From: Planctomycetaceae bacterium
Lineage (GTDB): Bacteria; Planctomycetota; Planctomycetia; Pirellulales; Pirellulaceae
Direction of reading: 5' to 3'
Length of the DNA: 60,681 nucleotides
NCBI GenBank assembly: GCA_024638965.1
Contig: JAHEJI010000007.1
Span: 1-60,681, forward strand
The notes below the pieces were generated by a model, which was not told where the DNA came from, did no database searches, and saw only the letters and a program-made list of their open reading frames with translations. Made by a program: the position numbers and the translations under genes. Numbering within the stretch: the first letter of the stretch is position 1; every line of letters begins with the position of its first letter. Positions 36,226 to 46,060 of this stretch are shown one piece after another.

Positions 36226-36924
36226 CTATTCGTCGGCAAAAACCGGGATCTCAATCGTGTTTTCATAGTCGACGCCCGCGAAGATTCGCTGCACGAAAAC
36301 ACCCGGCAAGTGGACATCTTCAGGTAAGATGTCGCCCAGTTCCACCAGCTGTTCAACCTCGACGATCGAAACTTTGGCAGCCATCGCCATCAAAGGTGAA
36401 AAATTACGAGCCGTTTCTTTGAACCAGAGGTTGCCAAACGGATCGCCTTTTTCGGCTTTGATGATCGCAAAATCAGCCTCCAACGGAAGTTCGAGAATAC
36501 AAGGACGGTCGAACTCCCGCTCCTCTTTTCCCTCTGCAACAAGAGTTCCATAACCGGCTGGCGTGTAGAATCCGCGGATACCCATCCCGGCAGCGCGAAT
36601 CCGCTCGCTGAACGTGCCTTGCGGAACGAGCGTAACGTCGATTTCAGCGGCCAACATTTGCTCTTCAAGATCCGGATTTCCGCCGACGTAACTGCAAGTG
36701 GCGGCGCTGATCTGTTTTTCTTTTAGCAGCCATGCAAGTCCGCGTCCCGAATTGCCAATATTGTTCGAGATCGCATGAATGTTCTTGATGCCTTGGCGGC
36801 GAATTTCTTTGATGCTGTTTTCAGGGATACCACACAGGCCGAACCCACCACTCATCAACGAAATTCCATCGCGAAGATCGTGTAGCGCCGCAGCAGCATT
36901 GGCAAAGACTTTCGTCGTGGTCAC
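36226..36924 (-). CDS. scoA: 3-oxoacid CoA-transferase subunit A
   Basis: A 232-residue alpha subunit. Signatures are LMSGGFGLCGIPENSI near the N-terminus, ISNNIGNSGRGLAWLL, and VPQGTFSERIRAAGMGIRGFYTPAGYGT. The GTG at 36924 is preferred because GGAG lies about 8 bases upstream; a TTG at 36942 is possible. It is first in the minus-strand cluster scoA, kamA, scoB, lipase, thiolase. Its partner scoB lies 1.9 kb away. Confidence 0.92.
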   Translation of the reverse strand: MTTTKVFANAAAALHDLRDGISLMSGGFGLCGIPENSIKEIRRQGIKNIHAISNNIGNSGRGLAWLLKEKQISAATCSYVGGNPDLEEQMLAAEIDVTLVPQGTFSERIRAAGMGIRGFYTPAGYGTLVAEGKEEREFDRPCILELPLEADFAIIKAEKGDPFGNLWFKETARNFSPLMAMAAKVSIVEVEQLVELGDILPEDVHLPGVFVQRIFAGVDYENTIEIPVFADE

Positions 36925-37346
36925 TGGAGGGCTCCATCTCAATGGCTGTAGAGTTTTCTTGGATTTTCAAATATGCGGATAATTTGACATGATTTACCCA
37001 CTGCTTCAACGAAATTAAGGACGTTGTCGGACGATTTTAAAGTAGGATGCTTACGCTTGGCAGTCGTTCGTTGGTCAGAGTGCCCAACATTCAACAAATT
37101 GGCTCACGACCAAGAACTTGCAGTGAAGCACGGTTTTTGAGGAACGTTTATTGAGTTGCGCGACAGAATAGGACTGGAAATACGGATTTTCTGGGTTTAG
37201 TGAACCTTGACATCGTCCCAATACTCATTCTGAAGGTTGGAATTCATGACCGCGTTCCAACTATAATTGATACATTGCCTGTGCGGTCGGCGGCCCGCTT
37301 AGCGGCACTGATTTCGCGATGTCTCTCCAAAACCAAAACTACAAAA
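36925..37346. other. Divergent intergenic region of scoA and the RND operon
   Basis: 422 bp that must hold promoters for both directions. A frame extending the RND adaptor upstream to 37200 lacks a signal peptide at its start and is not used. Apart from the possible promoter listed separately, nothing was recognised. Confidence 0.45.
37237..37267 (+). promoter_or_regulatory. Possible sigma70-type promoter for the RND operon
   Basis: A perfect TATAAT at 37262-37267 is preceded at 19 bp by TTGGAA, 80 bp before the adaptor start. Spacing is longer than ideal, and chance occurrence is quite possible. Confidence 0.3.
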
Positions 37347-38726
37347 ATGCTAATAATAAAACGTAACGGGCTGTTTCTAATCGCGGTCGCTTGTTGGTTA
37401 AGCCCCATTGGGCATTTGTTTGCCCAACCTGGTGGGGGTGGGCCGTCTCCGGTTGTTGTCTCCCGCGTTGTTTCGACTCGACAGTCGGCCAGCAAGTCGT
37501 TTGTGGGTTCGCTTGTGCCGTTGAAACGCTCACCGATTGGAAGCGCTGTTGATGGACGGGTGACGAAAATGTACGTCGATGCAGGGGATCCCGTGACGGT
37601 TGATGAGTCCACCATCATTAACGGCGAGCCGCTCGGTCAGCCGCTCGTTCAACTTCGCACCGTTTCGCTCGACATTGAGATCGAGGCGGCCCACGTCGAA
37701 CTTCGCATGCGCGAGCAAGCTGAACAAGAGCTTCAAGCATCACTACCGACCGAAATTGCTGCAGCTGAATCAGCCGTCGAAGAAATCAAGGCTCGTTTAG
37801 AATTCTCCAAAGAAAACCATCAGCGATTAAAAAACTTGCGTGATACCGGCGGCGGAGTATCAAAGCAAGAAGTGGACCAGGCCTATTCAACGCTCCTCTC
37901 CCAAACGCAATTGGATATCGGTACCCAAAACCTTTTGAAAAAGCTGACGGTCACGCGCGAAGCGCGACTTTTGCAGGCCCGCTCAAAGGTCGAAGCCCAG
38001 GAAGCCGAAATCCGACGTTTGCAGGAACTGAAAGACAAATACACGATTCGGGCTCCTTTTTCTGGTTATGTAACCGCCAAGCACACCGAGCTAGGCCAGT
38101 GGGTTGCGCGTGGTGAGACGGTTCTCGAAATTATCCAACTGGATCCGATCGAACTGGTCGTACCAGTACCGCAAACCTATATCCAAGCGTTGCAAAGGTC
38201 CCTCGAGCATAATCGATCAACCGATTCAAAACTCACGGCCCAGATATCGGTCGACAACATGCTCTTACCTCATTTGCTGGAAGGCAAAGTCGAAAATATC
38301 GTTCCGCAAGCCGATCTTCGCTCGCGCTCGTTTCCCGTAAAGATTCAAATTAAGAACCCGGCAACGGACACCGGTTACCTGCTCAAGGCAGGTATGCTCG
38401 CCCGAGCCACTTTGTTTATCGGCGATAATGAGGAGGATATGCTGTTTGTCAAGAAAGATGCCCTGGTTCTGGGCGGTCTGCAAAAAAGCTTGTATGTCGT
38501 TTCGAAGGATCCGCAAACTCAATCTGCTGTTGCGCGACTCGTGCCAGTTGAGGTCGGTGCGTCAATCGAAGATTGGATCCAAGTCATCGGCGATGTGAAG
38601 GATGGCGATCAAGTCGTAGTCGAAGGGAACGAGCGACTTCGACCGGGGCAGTCAATCGCACCCAAAGAAAGTTCTGTTACATTTCCTGTGCGCCCCGATT
38701 CGCTCAACCAGTCTGCAGGAAGGTAG
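37347..38726 (+). CDS. RND efflux periplasmic adaptor (membrane fusion protein)
   Basis: A 459-residue adaptor. A signal peptide (LFLIAVACWLSPIGHLFAQ) is followed by the barrel-sandwich segment SPIGSAVDGRVTKMYVDAGDPV, a long coiled-coil hairpin (about residues 95-215, rich in Glu, Arg and Gln), and the second lipoyl half RAPFSGYVTAKHTELGQWVARGETVLEI. Near the end, DGDQVVVEGNERLRPGQSI is typical. It links the inner-membrane pump to an outer-membrane channel. The pump gene starts 2 bp later. The ATG at 37347 is chosen for the signal peptide. Confidence 0.92.
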   Translation: MLIIKRNGLFLIAVACWLSPIGHLFAQPGGGGPSPVVVSRVVSTRQSASKSFVGSLVPLKRSPIGSAVDGRVTKMYVDAGDPVTVDESTIINGEPLGQPLVQLRTVSLDIEIEAAHVELRMREQAEQELQASLPTEIAAAESAVEEIKARLEFSKENHQRLKNLRDTGGGVSKQEVDQAYSTLLSQTQLDIGTQNLLKKLTVTREARLLQARSKVEAQEAEIRRLQELKDKYTIRAPFSGYVTAKHTELGQWVARGETVLEIIQLDPIELVVPVPQTYIQALQRSLEHNRSTDSKLTAQISVDNMLLPHLLEGKVENIVPQADLRSRSFPVKIQIKNPATDTGYLLKAGMLARATLFIGDNEEDMLFVKKDALVLGGLQKSLYVVSKDPQTQSAVARLVPVEVGASIEDWIQVIGDVKDGDQVVVEGNERLRPGQSIAPKESSVTFPVRPDSLNQSAGR

Positions 38727-38728
38727 CC

Positions 38729-41700
38729 ATGCACCCAATTGCTGCATTCATTGCGAACCCTGTTAAGGTTTCAGTTGGTGTGCTCTTGCTGGCGATGTTT
38801 GGGATCATCGCCATGTTTGGAATGCCGGTGCAGCTTTCGCCGGATGTCGAGCTTCCCAGGATTACTGTCAGCACGGTATGGCCCGGTGCCAGTCCCCATG
38901 AAATTGAAAAGGAGATCGTCAAGGAACAAGAGGAACAGTTAAAAAGCGTGCAAGGCGTCACGAAGATGAGGAGCGAATGCTCGGAATCGCAGGGCTCATT
39001 AACGCTTGAGTTTGCCATTGGCACAGACCTGCAAGAGGCGCTGCTCAAAGTTAACAGCCAGTTGCAGCAGGTTCCATCGTATCCTCCCGACTCGGACGAA
39101 CCCGTCATTCGCACATCTGATCCGGGTGCTAACGCCATCGCCTGGATGATGCTCAGCGCCCGCCCGGCGGCCAATGAACAAATTCGCCAGTTTGCAGTCG
39201 ACCATCCAGAAGCAAGAGAGCGTATCGAATGGGTTTTGCGAGCGCACAATGATGGTTTGAAGACCTACCGCCTCAAAGAACTGGCTGATGAATTTCCGGC
39301 AGCCGAATCGCTTCGGCCCGAAAAACTTGATGTCACCAAATACCTGAAGTTCACCCAAGACAATATCGAAGCTCAGTTTGAACGCGTTCCCGGTGTTGGA
39401 ACCGCCAATGTTTTTGGCGGGCAGGAACCGGAGCTGCAGGTCATTGTCGATCCTAAGCAACTTGCCGCGCGGGGTCTGACGATATCCGATGTTCAGCGCG
39501 CACTGGTCCAAAACAACAAAGACATTTCGGCCGGAGATTTTTGGGAAGGCAAACGAAAATACATCGTTCGTACTTTGAGCGAATATCGCAGCGTCGACCA
39601 GGTTGCCAGCCAGATTATTGCCAGCCCGGACGGGCAACCCGTCTATGTCGACGATGTGGCCGAAGTCAAACTGGGCTTCAAGAAACCAGGCGGTTTTGTT
39701 CGCGGATTTGGGATCGAGAACATCGCGATTAACTGTCAGCGCGAAACAGGCGCGAATGTCATGCAAGTAATGGAGGGCATCCGCGAAAAGATCGACCAGT
39801 TGAACGGGGGCATTCTCAAAAAAGAGGGCTTGCTGCTGACTCAAGTTTACGACGAAACCGAATACATCGATTCGGCGATTGGGCTTGTTAATCAGAACAT
39901 TATCCTGGGAAGCGCGCTGACCGTGATCGTGTTGATGATCTTCTTACACATCAGCTTTCGCGCACTCCTGTTTGCACCGCTGTTGGCCGTTTCTGCGATC
40001 CTGGCAATCACTGTATCTCCGTGGATTTTCCTGGTTACGTTAGGGTTGATCATTTTCGCCGGACTTTGGTTCGCTCGAGGCGCCTTGGTGGTTGCATTGG
40101 CGATCCCGACGAGCATCGTGGGAACTTTCTTGATTTTGAATTTGCTGGGGCGCTCGTTCAACGTAATTAGCCTCGCTGGACTGGCGTTTGCCGTCGGTAT
40201 GCTTGTCGATAATGCCGTTGTGGTTCTGGAAAATGTTGTGCGATTTTCGCAAAACGGCCACAAGCCATTCGAAGCTGCCCGCCTGGCAGCGATCGAAGTC
40301 TGGGGAGCTGTGTTGGCATCGACCCTGACGACACTGGCTGTATTCCTCCCGGTTATTTTCCTGGAAGGCGAAGCCGGTCAGCTATTCCTCGACATTGCCT
40401 TGGCGATCAGCGCCGCTGTCGGGCTTTCGTTGATCGTCAGTATCATCGTGATCCCGACCGCTTCCGCCCGTATTCTGCAAACCGAAGCTTCACGTGAGCG
40501 AGCTCAAGGTGTAGTGGAAAGGGGATTTCGTCGCATTGGACGCTTTTGTACAAATCTCGTGGTGGGAACGAACGAGTGGATCCAACGAGGAACATTTCGA
40601 CGACTGGCGGTGGTCGCGATACTGTTCGCTGTGGCCATTGGCGTTTCGTATTGGTTACTGCCCAAGGTGGAATACTTGCCGCAGGGTAACCGCAACCTGG
40701 TGATCAGTCTTGTGCTTTCACCACCCGGTTATAACGTCGATCAACTCGAAGGGATGGGCATTGAGCTGGAAGAAGAACTCAAAGCCTACTGGAATTACGA
40801 CGAGCTCACAGATGAACCGCTGGACTTTCCGGCAATCGATGATTTCTTTACGGTCGCGTTTGGCAACACGCTGTTCCTCGGTGTTAGTTCTCGCGAAGAC
40901 ACACAGGCTGGACAATTAATCCCGTTGATCCAGTCGCGACTAAACGGCAAATTTCCCGGTGCGTTCGTGGTCGCGTTTCAAACCAGCTTGTTCGCCAGCG
41001 AACTGGGAGCAGGTCGGACGATCGAAGTCGAAACGACAGGTCCGGATCTCGAGACCCTGGTCGGCATCGGCGGCCAGATCATGGGTCAGACGTATCAGCT
41101 TCTGCCGCCCGGGACTCAAGCTCAACCGATTCCGGGACTCGATCTTTCCAGCCCCGAAGTTCACGTTTTGCCGAAACCGCAACAAATCAGTGACCTGGGA
41201 ATGACCGCCAACGAACTGGGTTATGCGGTCAATGCTTTGATCGACGGCGCTTACGTGACGGACTATTATGTCGGAGCCGACAAAATCGACCTGGTCATTA
41301 TGGGCAGTGAAAAATATCGCGGCAACACACAGGATATCGAATCGCGATACGTCGCGACGCGAAACATGTCCGAGCCCGTTCGCCTGGGTGCTTTGGCCGA
41401 TGTGCGAATTGGAGCGGGACCTCAACAAATCAATCATCGTGAACGCGAACGCGCGATTACGATTCAGATCACGCCGCCCGAAACGATTGCTTTGCAAGAA
41501 GCGATCGAAATCATCAACGCGAAAATTATTGGCCCCATTCGCGAGAGCGGTCAATTGGGTAACGACTATCAAATCAATTTGAGCGGTACGGCGGACAAGC
41601 TGATCCAGACCTGGGACGCACTCAAAATCAACGTGCTTCTGGCGGTCATGATTACGTACCTGTTGATGGCTGCCTTGTTCGAATCCTGGGTGTACCCGTT

Positions 41701-42199
41701 CGTTATAATTTTGAGCGTCCCGATGGGTGCCGTAGGAGGAATCATTGGTTTGAGGCTGCTGGGCGTGTATCTCGGTTGGCAAGGTATGGCGCCTCAGGCA
41801 CTGGATGTCTTAACCATGCTGGGATTTGTGATTTTGATCGGCACTGTGGTCAACAACGCCATTTTGATCGTTCATCAGTCGTTGAATTTCATGCACAACC
41901 AGTCGATGGAATTGCGGCCAGCGATTTTGGAGAGCATTCGCACTCGCATTCGACCGATCTTCATGACGACTTTGACAACCGTTTGCGGATTATCGCCGCT
42001 CGTATTCTTTCCAGGCGCCGGCAGCGAACTCTATCGCGGACTTGGCAGCGTCGTTCTCGGCGGGCTGATTGTATCGACAGTCATTACGTTGTTCCTGGTG
42101 CCGACGCTGTTCAGTTTGATGGTTGAATTCAAAGAGTCGTTGCGGTCGTTGTTTAGCCGCACGACTCAGACCGAAGGGCAAGCCTCTCGCTTGCCATAA
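38729..42199 (+). CDS. RND-family efflux transporter, inner-membrane pump
   Basis: A 1156-residue AcrB/HAE-type pump. The N-terminus PIAAFIANPVKVSVGVLLLAMFGIIAMF is followed by PDVELPRITVSTVWPGASPHEIEKEI, a family hallmark. The proton-relay helix appears as VGMLVDNAVVVLENV, and the second transmembrane block ends with PLVFFPGAGSELYRGLGSVVLGGLIVSTVITLFLVPTLF. It is longer than AcrB (about 1050); extra sequence is visible in the first periplasmic region (about residues 150-220). AGGAAGG precedes the start by 6 bases; 52 earlier codons are discarded. No outer-membrane channel gene is adjacent, and the substrate is unknown. Confidence 0.94.
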   Translation: MHPIAAFIANPVKVSVGVLLLAMFGIIAMFGMPVQLSPDVELPRITVSTVWPGASPHEIEKEIVKEQEEQLKSVQGVTKMRSECSESQGSLTLEFAIGTDLQEALLKVNSQLQQVPSYPPDSDEPVIRTSDPGANAIAWMMLSARPAANEQIRQFAVDHPEARERIEWVLRAHNDGLKTYRLKELADEFPAAESLRPEKLDVTKYLKFTQDNIEAQFERVPGVGTANVFGGQEPELQVIVDPKQLAARGLTISDVQRALVQNNKDISAGDFWEGKRKYIVRTLSEYRSVDQVASQIIASPDGQPVYVDDVAEVKLGFKKPGGFVRGFGIENIAINCQRETGANVMQVMEGIREKIDQLNGGILKKEGLLLTQVYDETEYIDSAIGLVNQNIILGSALTVIVLMIFLHISFRALLFAPLLAVSAILAITVSPWIFLVTLGLIIFAGLWFARGALVVALAIPTSIVGTFLILNLLGRSFNVISLAGLAFAVGMLVDNAVVVLENVVRFSQNGHKPFEAARLAAIEVWGAVLASTLTTLAVFLPVIFLEGEAGQLFLDIALAISAAVGLSLIVSIIVIPTASARILQTEASRERAQGVVERGFRRIGRFCTNLVVGTNEWIQRGTFRRLAVVAILFAVAIGVSYWLLPKVEYLPQGNRNLVISLVLSPPGYNVDQLEGMGIELEEELKAYWNYDELTDEPLDFPAIDDFFTVAFGNTLFLGVSSREDTQAGQLIPLIQSRLNGKFPGAFVVAFQTSLFASELGAGRTIEVETTGPDLETLVGIGGQIMGQTYQLLPPGTQAQPIPGLDLSSPEVHVLPKPQQISDLGMTANELGYAVNALIDGAYVTDYYVGADKIDLVIMGSEKYRGNTQDIESRYVATRNMSEPVRLGALADVRIGAGPQQINHRERERAITIQITPPETIALQEAIEIINAKIIGPIRESGQLGNDYQINLSGTADKLIQTWDALKINVLLAVMITYLLMAALFESWVYPFVIILSVPMGAVGGIIGLRLLGVYLGWQGMAPQALDVLTMLGFVILIGTVVNNAILIVHQSLNFMHNQSMELRPAILESIRTRIRPIFMTTLTTVCGLSPLVFFPGAGSELYRGLGSVVLGGLIVSTVITLFLVPTLFSLMVEFKESLRSLFSRTTQTEGQASRLP

Positions 42200-42263
42200 C
42201 GTGGCGACACTTTCCGGCTAATCGAACTAGAGCATTTTCAACGTTGAAGTGCAGCCCCACCTG

Positions 42264-42309
42264 TATCATCTTGAACTGGGGCACGAGGTGAAGGAGCTAC
42301 GTGAAGCAA
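42264..42309. repeat. Partial copy of an interspersed repeat
   Basis: It matches 48398-48443 with few changes (shared core GGCACGAGGTGAAGGA, then CTACGTGAAGCAA). It lies between the convergent RND pump and C45 genes and lacks the second half seen at 48 kb. Confidence 0.7.
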
Positions 42310-42350
42310 ATTTGATATCTCAGATATTTCAGATCTACAATGCCAGATTG

Positions 42351-43421
42351 CTAAAACTGGAAATCGTGGATGACGAAGTTGTCGTCATAAACTTCGTCGC
42401 CTCGCCACATTTGAATTCGTCCTGACTGGATGTCACCAATTGCGCCTCCGCAGGTGATCGAAGGGTCCTGCGAATCCGTTTGGAAGTTTGAACAAATGGA
42501 TTTCGGATAATTCTCGTGATCATTCAATAAAGCGTAAAGAGCATCGTAGTCGCGAACTTTACCCAGCTTTTTGTCCAGCAGGTCGAATCGGATGTGTGTG
42601 GTTGAATTCTGTCCGATCTTTGTTTCGCGAGCGATCGAATCATGACCAAGGCAATGGTTGGTGTGAAACATGTAACCTTCTTCGTTACCGGCCAGAATGT
42701 CGACCTGTTCGGCCAATCCCGGCATGACTTCCCACATTTCGGCTCGTTCTTGCGTGGCAACCAGGTAGGTATGACCGGAAGTGACGTTGGTCGTACTGAG
42801 GTGGCTGGTCATTTCTTCGTGACTGGAGAACTGGAGCGTCTTACGCACGACCGCGGGCCACATCGCGCCTGGCATCGCCCCGTCGGTGTTGATGTTATTG
42901 ACTTGTAAAGTCGTACGATGTCGAGTGAAACCCATCATGCCAAGGCAGCCAACAAGGCTGAAGATCACCGATTCAAGTTCACCATCCGGCCCGAGAAACC
43001 TCATCACACTGACATAGTTCTTGGCACTGCCATGCATGTCCCAGGTTTGTCCGGCGATCGGGGAGCCAAAATAGATGTAAACGACCGAACAGCCCTGTTC
43101 ATCAGACAACTTGATATCTCGAAAATCGGTGTAGTTGTTCAGAACGGTAATCAGCTCGCGCGACAATCCCGATCCGTCGCAAATACCCTGGAGTTCAGCC
43201 GACAGGTCCTCGTCATAAATCCTTGTCGCCTCCCATTGCTGGGCGGCGAGACTGCTGATGATGGTGGGATTAAGGGTTGGGTTCTTTTCCTGCATCAAGC
43301 TCAGACGAATCTCGGCGAGCTCATTGATCGCGGCTCGAAACTGTTCCCCGTGCGCTTGTCCCCATTCAAGTGGAGTCTGCCTCGGATCGAATTCGAGAAT
43401 TGGAAATCCGCAGTCAATCAC
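42351..43421 (-). CDS. C45-family acyltransferase/amidohydrolase (Ntn hydrolase)
   Basis: A 356-residue protein of the isopenicillin N acyltransferase-like family. The autocatalytic cleavage site is the Gly-Cys pair at residues 110-111 in SDEQGCSVVYIYFG, with Cys111 as nucleophile. FGSPIAGQTWDMHGS and NVTSGHTYLVAT also fit the family. Members cleave or form amide bonds on small acyl-amino compounds and are often misnamed after penicillin biosynthesis. No signal peptide. The start codon GTG overlaps the stop of the upstream GNAT-like gene by 4 bp, so the two are co-translated and probably act on the same compound (inference). Confidence 0.85.
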   Translation of the reverse strand: MIDCGFPILEFDPRQTPLEWGQAHGEQFRAAINELAEIRLSLMQEKNPTLNPTIISSLAAQQWEATRIYDEDLSAELQGICDGSGLSRELITVLNNYTDFRDIKLSDEQGCSVVYIYFGSPIAGQTWDMHGSAKNYVSVMRFLGPDGELESVIFSLVGCLGMMGFTRHRTTLQVNNINTDGAMPGAMWPAVVRKTLQFSSHEEMTSHLSTTNVTSGHTYLVATQERAEMWEVMPGLAEQVDILAGNEEGYMFHTNHCLGHDSIARETKIGQNSTTHIRFDLLDKKLGKVRDYDALYALLNDHENYPKSICSNFQTDSQDPSITCGGAIGDIQSGRIQMWRGDEVYDDNFVIHDFQF

Positions 43422-44854
43422 GTTGTCGGTTCGTTTTCGATGATGATGTTTTTTAACAAGAGTCCATTGACCATGGCCGAGATGCTATCCGAAATCAAAT
43501 CGAAATCGGCCAAGTCAAGTTCATCCCATTCGAGCGGGCAACGATAATAAATGCAATCTCGATAAGGTCCATCGCCCGGATAATCGTTGGGCAAATGTTG
43601 GAGTTCATAGCTTCCCAGCGACAGGTTGATCGCCCACATCCCGCGAGCCAGTCGGTCCCGATTTCGTCCGTGAAGCGCGGTGACGCCGTTTTCGATGGCC
43701 AGCAAAACCATCGCTTGCTTCATGATCCGACCCAAACCACCTCGAAACTCTGAGGCGACGGTAAGATCCATACTGTAGTACGTGTGTGAGTCGCTAAAGA
43801 ATGGGTCCCGCGTGACACCCCGTTCCTGACGGAACAATTCCAGCCGTCCGGCGAACGACATTGCGACGATTGTCTCCCCGTCCAGCACCAGGATTCCGAG
43901 CGGCTTTTCTGAACTGAAAAGCATATCAAATTCTTCCGGTGGGCTTTGGCGAGCCGGTTCATACACTTCTCTCTGCATGCGGAGAATATGTTCCCGGTAT
44001 TGCTGGTAGCTTTTTTGATCCAGCACCACCATTCGAAGATCGTTTGACGAACAAGTTTTGAGTTGTTTGGTTAGAAACGATTCGAACCGGATTTTCTTCG
44101 GGAGGTTTCGAGTTGCCTTTGCCCGGATTAGTGACTCATGAAATTCGTAGTGAGATTCCAGATGCGCTGGCGGACTCAGGCCGACTTCCGAGTATTCGAC
44201 CGAATCGTTTTGAAGATTGCGAAACAGCAGGTTCAGCCTTTGCCAAAACAGCTCCATTTCATTTTCGCGATAGGACAGATTCAGATGAAACCTGTATTTG
44301 TGCGAAAGTCGGGGCCAAGGCGTGGTCAAAATCCCGGCTCGAGTCACGGGGAACCTGTTCCGGAACTCGTCCTTCAATTCAAATCCGAATTCAAAATTTG
44401 TTCCACTTACGTAGGGGTCTTGAATCAAGTCGCCAAATTCGTCCGCTACTTGATGGAACTGACGTCCGATCTCCTGCGAGATCGAATGGTGCTCATCGGG
44501 GAATTGATCCAGAATCGAGAGTGAGATGTAGTTGTAGAGTAGACCGGGCGGCTTGAGCGTTTGGGCTGGATTGAGTTGCAGTTTGCCGGAATGCGTCTCG
44601 TCAAGTCGCTGAGTCAATTCCGTGTATGCCGTCTCAATTCGTTCGAGGGAATCAGAACGGTTGCCGGTCCACGTTTCCAGGTGCTGGACCAATCCAAACA
44701 GCGGACTTGCGTTATACCCGAGCCACAGCGGAAACTCGCGCGGCCGCGTATCGAATATGAAGCTCTCGCCGTCAAGCGACAAGTACGGCCCAAACGACTG
44801 CTTAAGGTTTGCAGTGAATCCGCCAACGATTTCTTGATTGTTGAGTTTAGCCAT
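43418..44854 (-). CDS. GNAT-like acyltransferase with large unknown N-terminal region
   Basis: A 478-residue soluble protein. The C-terminal 200 residues look like a GNAT fold: LGILVLDGETIVAMSFAGRLELF, then a core HTYYSMDLTVASEFRGGLGRIMKQAMVLLA that resembles the acetyl-CoA binding motif A, then VTALHGRNRDRLARGMWAINLSLGSYELQ. The N-terminal 270 residues match nothing recognised. It is the first gene of a pair with the C45 acyltransferase (4-bp overlap). Together they may make and break an amide on a small amine (inference). Substrate unknown. Confidence 0.75.
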   Translation of the reverse strand: MAKLNNQEIVGGFTANLKQSFGPYLSLDGESFIFDTRPREFPLWLGYNASPLFGLVQHLETWTGNRSDSLERIETAYTELTQRLDETHSGKLQLNPAQTLKPPGLLYNYISLSILDQFPDEHHSISQEIGRQFHQVADEFGDLIQDPYVSGTNFEFGFELKDEFRNRFPVTRAGILTTPWPRLSHKYRFHLNLSYRENEMELFWQRLNLLFRNLQNDSVEYSEVGLSPPAHLESHYEFHESLIRAKATRNLPKKIRFESFLTKQLKTCSSNDLRMVVLDQKSYQQYREHILRMQREVYEPARQSPPEEFDMLFSSEKPLGILVLDGETIVAMSFAGRLELFRQERGVTRDPFFSDSHTYYSMDLTVASEFRGGLGRIMKQAMVLLAIENGVTALHGRNRDRLARGMWAINLSLGSYELQHLPNDYPGDGPYRDCIYYRCPLEWDELDLADFDLISDSISAMVNGLLLKNIIIENEPTT

Positions 44855-44929
44855 GACTGGCGTTTTGTTTCAAACCGGAATTGGGACGGGCTTGCGCGTT
44901 CGCACTTTCATTGGCCGTTGGTTGGCTAG

Positions 44930-44990
44930 TTTAACGCCCAGCCGCAGGCGCCGTCTTAGGTATTATCAGCCGGCGCCTGGGCGTTAAACG
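44930..44990. repeat. G+C-rich inverted repeat, family shared with 54.97 kb
   Basis: Left part TTTAACGCCCAG plus GCAGGCGCCG faces right part CGGCGCCTGGGCGTTAAA, giving a long stem with a small bulge around a 17-nt loop. The left half is identical over 24 bp to 54971-54994. It lies between two minus-strand genes and could act as a terminator, although no T-run follows directly. Confidence 0.8.
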
Positions 44991-45037
44991 ACCAATTTTT
45001 CGATCCTGTTTTTGCGTCCCCCGCGACTGCGCAGCAC

Positions 45038-45814
45038 TCACTCTTCAGGCTTCTTTCCATCCAACGGATGTATGTTTTCGCGTACCCAAATGTTTCGATA
45101 CCGGATGGGGTTACCATGGTCTTGTATCGAAATTGGCAGTTTGTCCGGATGTTTTTCATAGTGGGCAGGCTGATCCCAATAAGTTCCGCCCAGTAGTTCG
45201 AAGTGATTGTGAATCAACACGCCGTTATGAAATGCGGTGATGTAGGCGGGGCTCTTAACGGATCCATCTTCGTTGAATCGAGGAGCCGTAAAAACGATGT
45301 CAAGTCTCTGCCATTCTCCCGGTCCACGGCAGGCATTGACGGTTGGTGGTTGTTGCTTGTAAATGGCTCCGCATTGACCATCGAAGTAAGTCTTGTTGTT
45401 AAAAGAATCCAGAACCTGAAGCTCATACTTATCCATAAAATAGATACCGCTGTTGCCACGCCCTTGACCGTCGCCTTTGACTTCGGCAGGCGAGGCGAAT
45501 TCAAGGTGTAACTGACAATCGCCAAATGTCTGCTTGGTACGAATCGTTTTGCCTTTGACCGTCGCAACACCATCGGCAATTTCCCACGCGTCTCCATTCT
45601 CAAACGCGTCGAGGTTGTTTCCATCGAAAAGGACAATCGCGTCTGAAGGGGCCGTTGTGGCTGTGCCGGGATTGATGATAGGCGGTTCCGGCCAGACGAT
45701 TCCACTTTTGTATTCGTCGGACTTCCAACTGGATGCTGCAATGCAGCTAAACAGAATTGCCAACGCAGACAGGGCCGTGAACAGGGGTTTTGCAGTGAAT
45801 ATTTGGACTGACAT
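45038..45814 (-). CDS. Exported DUF1080 (3-keto-disaccharide hydrolase-like) protein
   Basis: A 258-residue protein with an N-terminal hydrophobic segment (ALSALAILFSCIAAS). The DUF1080 domain shows AIVLFDGNNLDAFENGDAWEIADGVATVKG, GRGNSGIYFMDKYELQVLDSFNNKTY, and the closing ISIQDHGNPIRYRNIWVR. The domain has a concanavalin-like fold, and some members hydrolyse 3-keto-sugars; planctomycetes have many copies. A carbohydrate-related periplasmic role is inferred. Confidence 0.9.
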   Translation of the reverse strand: MSVQIFTAKPLFTALSALAILFSCIAASSWKSDEYKSGIVWPEPPIINPGTATTAPSDAIVLFDGNNLDAFENGDAWEIADGVATVKGKTIRTKQTFGDCQLHLEFASPAEVKGDGQGRGNSGIYFMDKYELQVLDSFNNKTYFDGQCGAIYKQQPPTVNACRGPGEWQRLDIVFTAPRFNEDGSVKSPAYITAFHNGVLIHNHFELLGGTYWDQPAHYEKHPDKLPISIQDHGNPIRYRNIWVRENIHPLDGKKPEE

Positions 45815-46060
45815 TTGTATTCCCGATAAAATTGCATTGTCGATTCTGCTCGAAGATACTTTGGCTTCGACTTGGATTCAATCGGATGACAGTCCCTGTC
45901 GAGATTTAGACTCGCGACGCGGAATAATTGTCTTTTGTTCTGGAAACGCGGTTTGCTGTCAAATATTCCTATTTTTGTCATTTTCTTTTTAACCTTTTCC
46001 CGCCGCTGGCGTTTATTACTCAGTCAATAGCATCCAGACGACCTGGGAATTCGAGTTCCG

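Noticed and set aside
44138..44524. Plus-strand ORFs of over 100 codons inside the GNAT-like gene
   Set aside because: They are antisense to a gene with coherent domain content and lack start signals.
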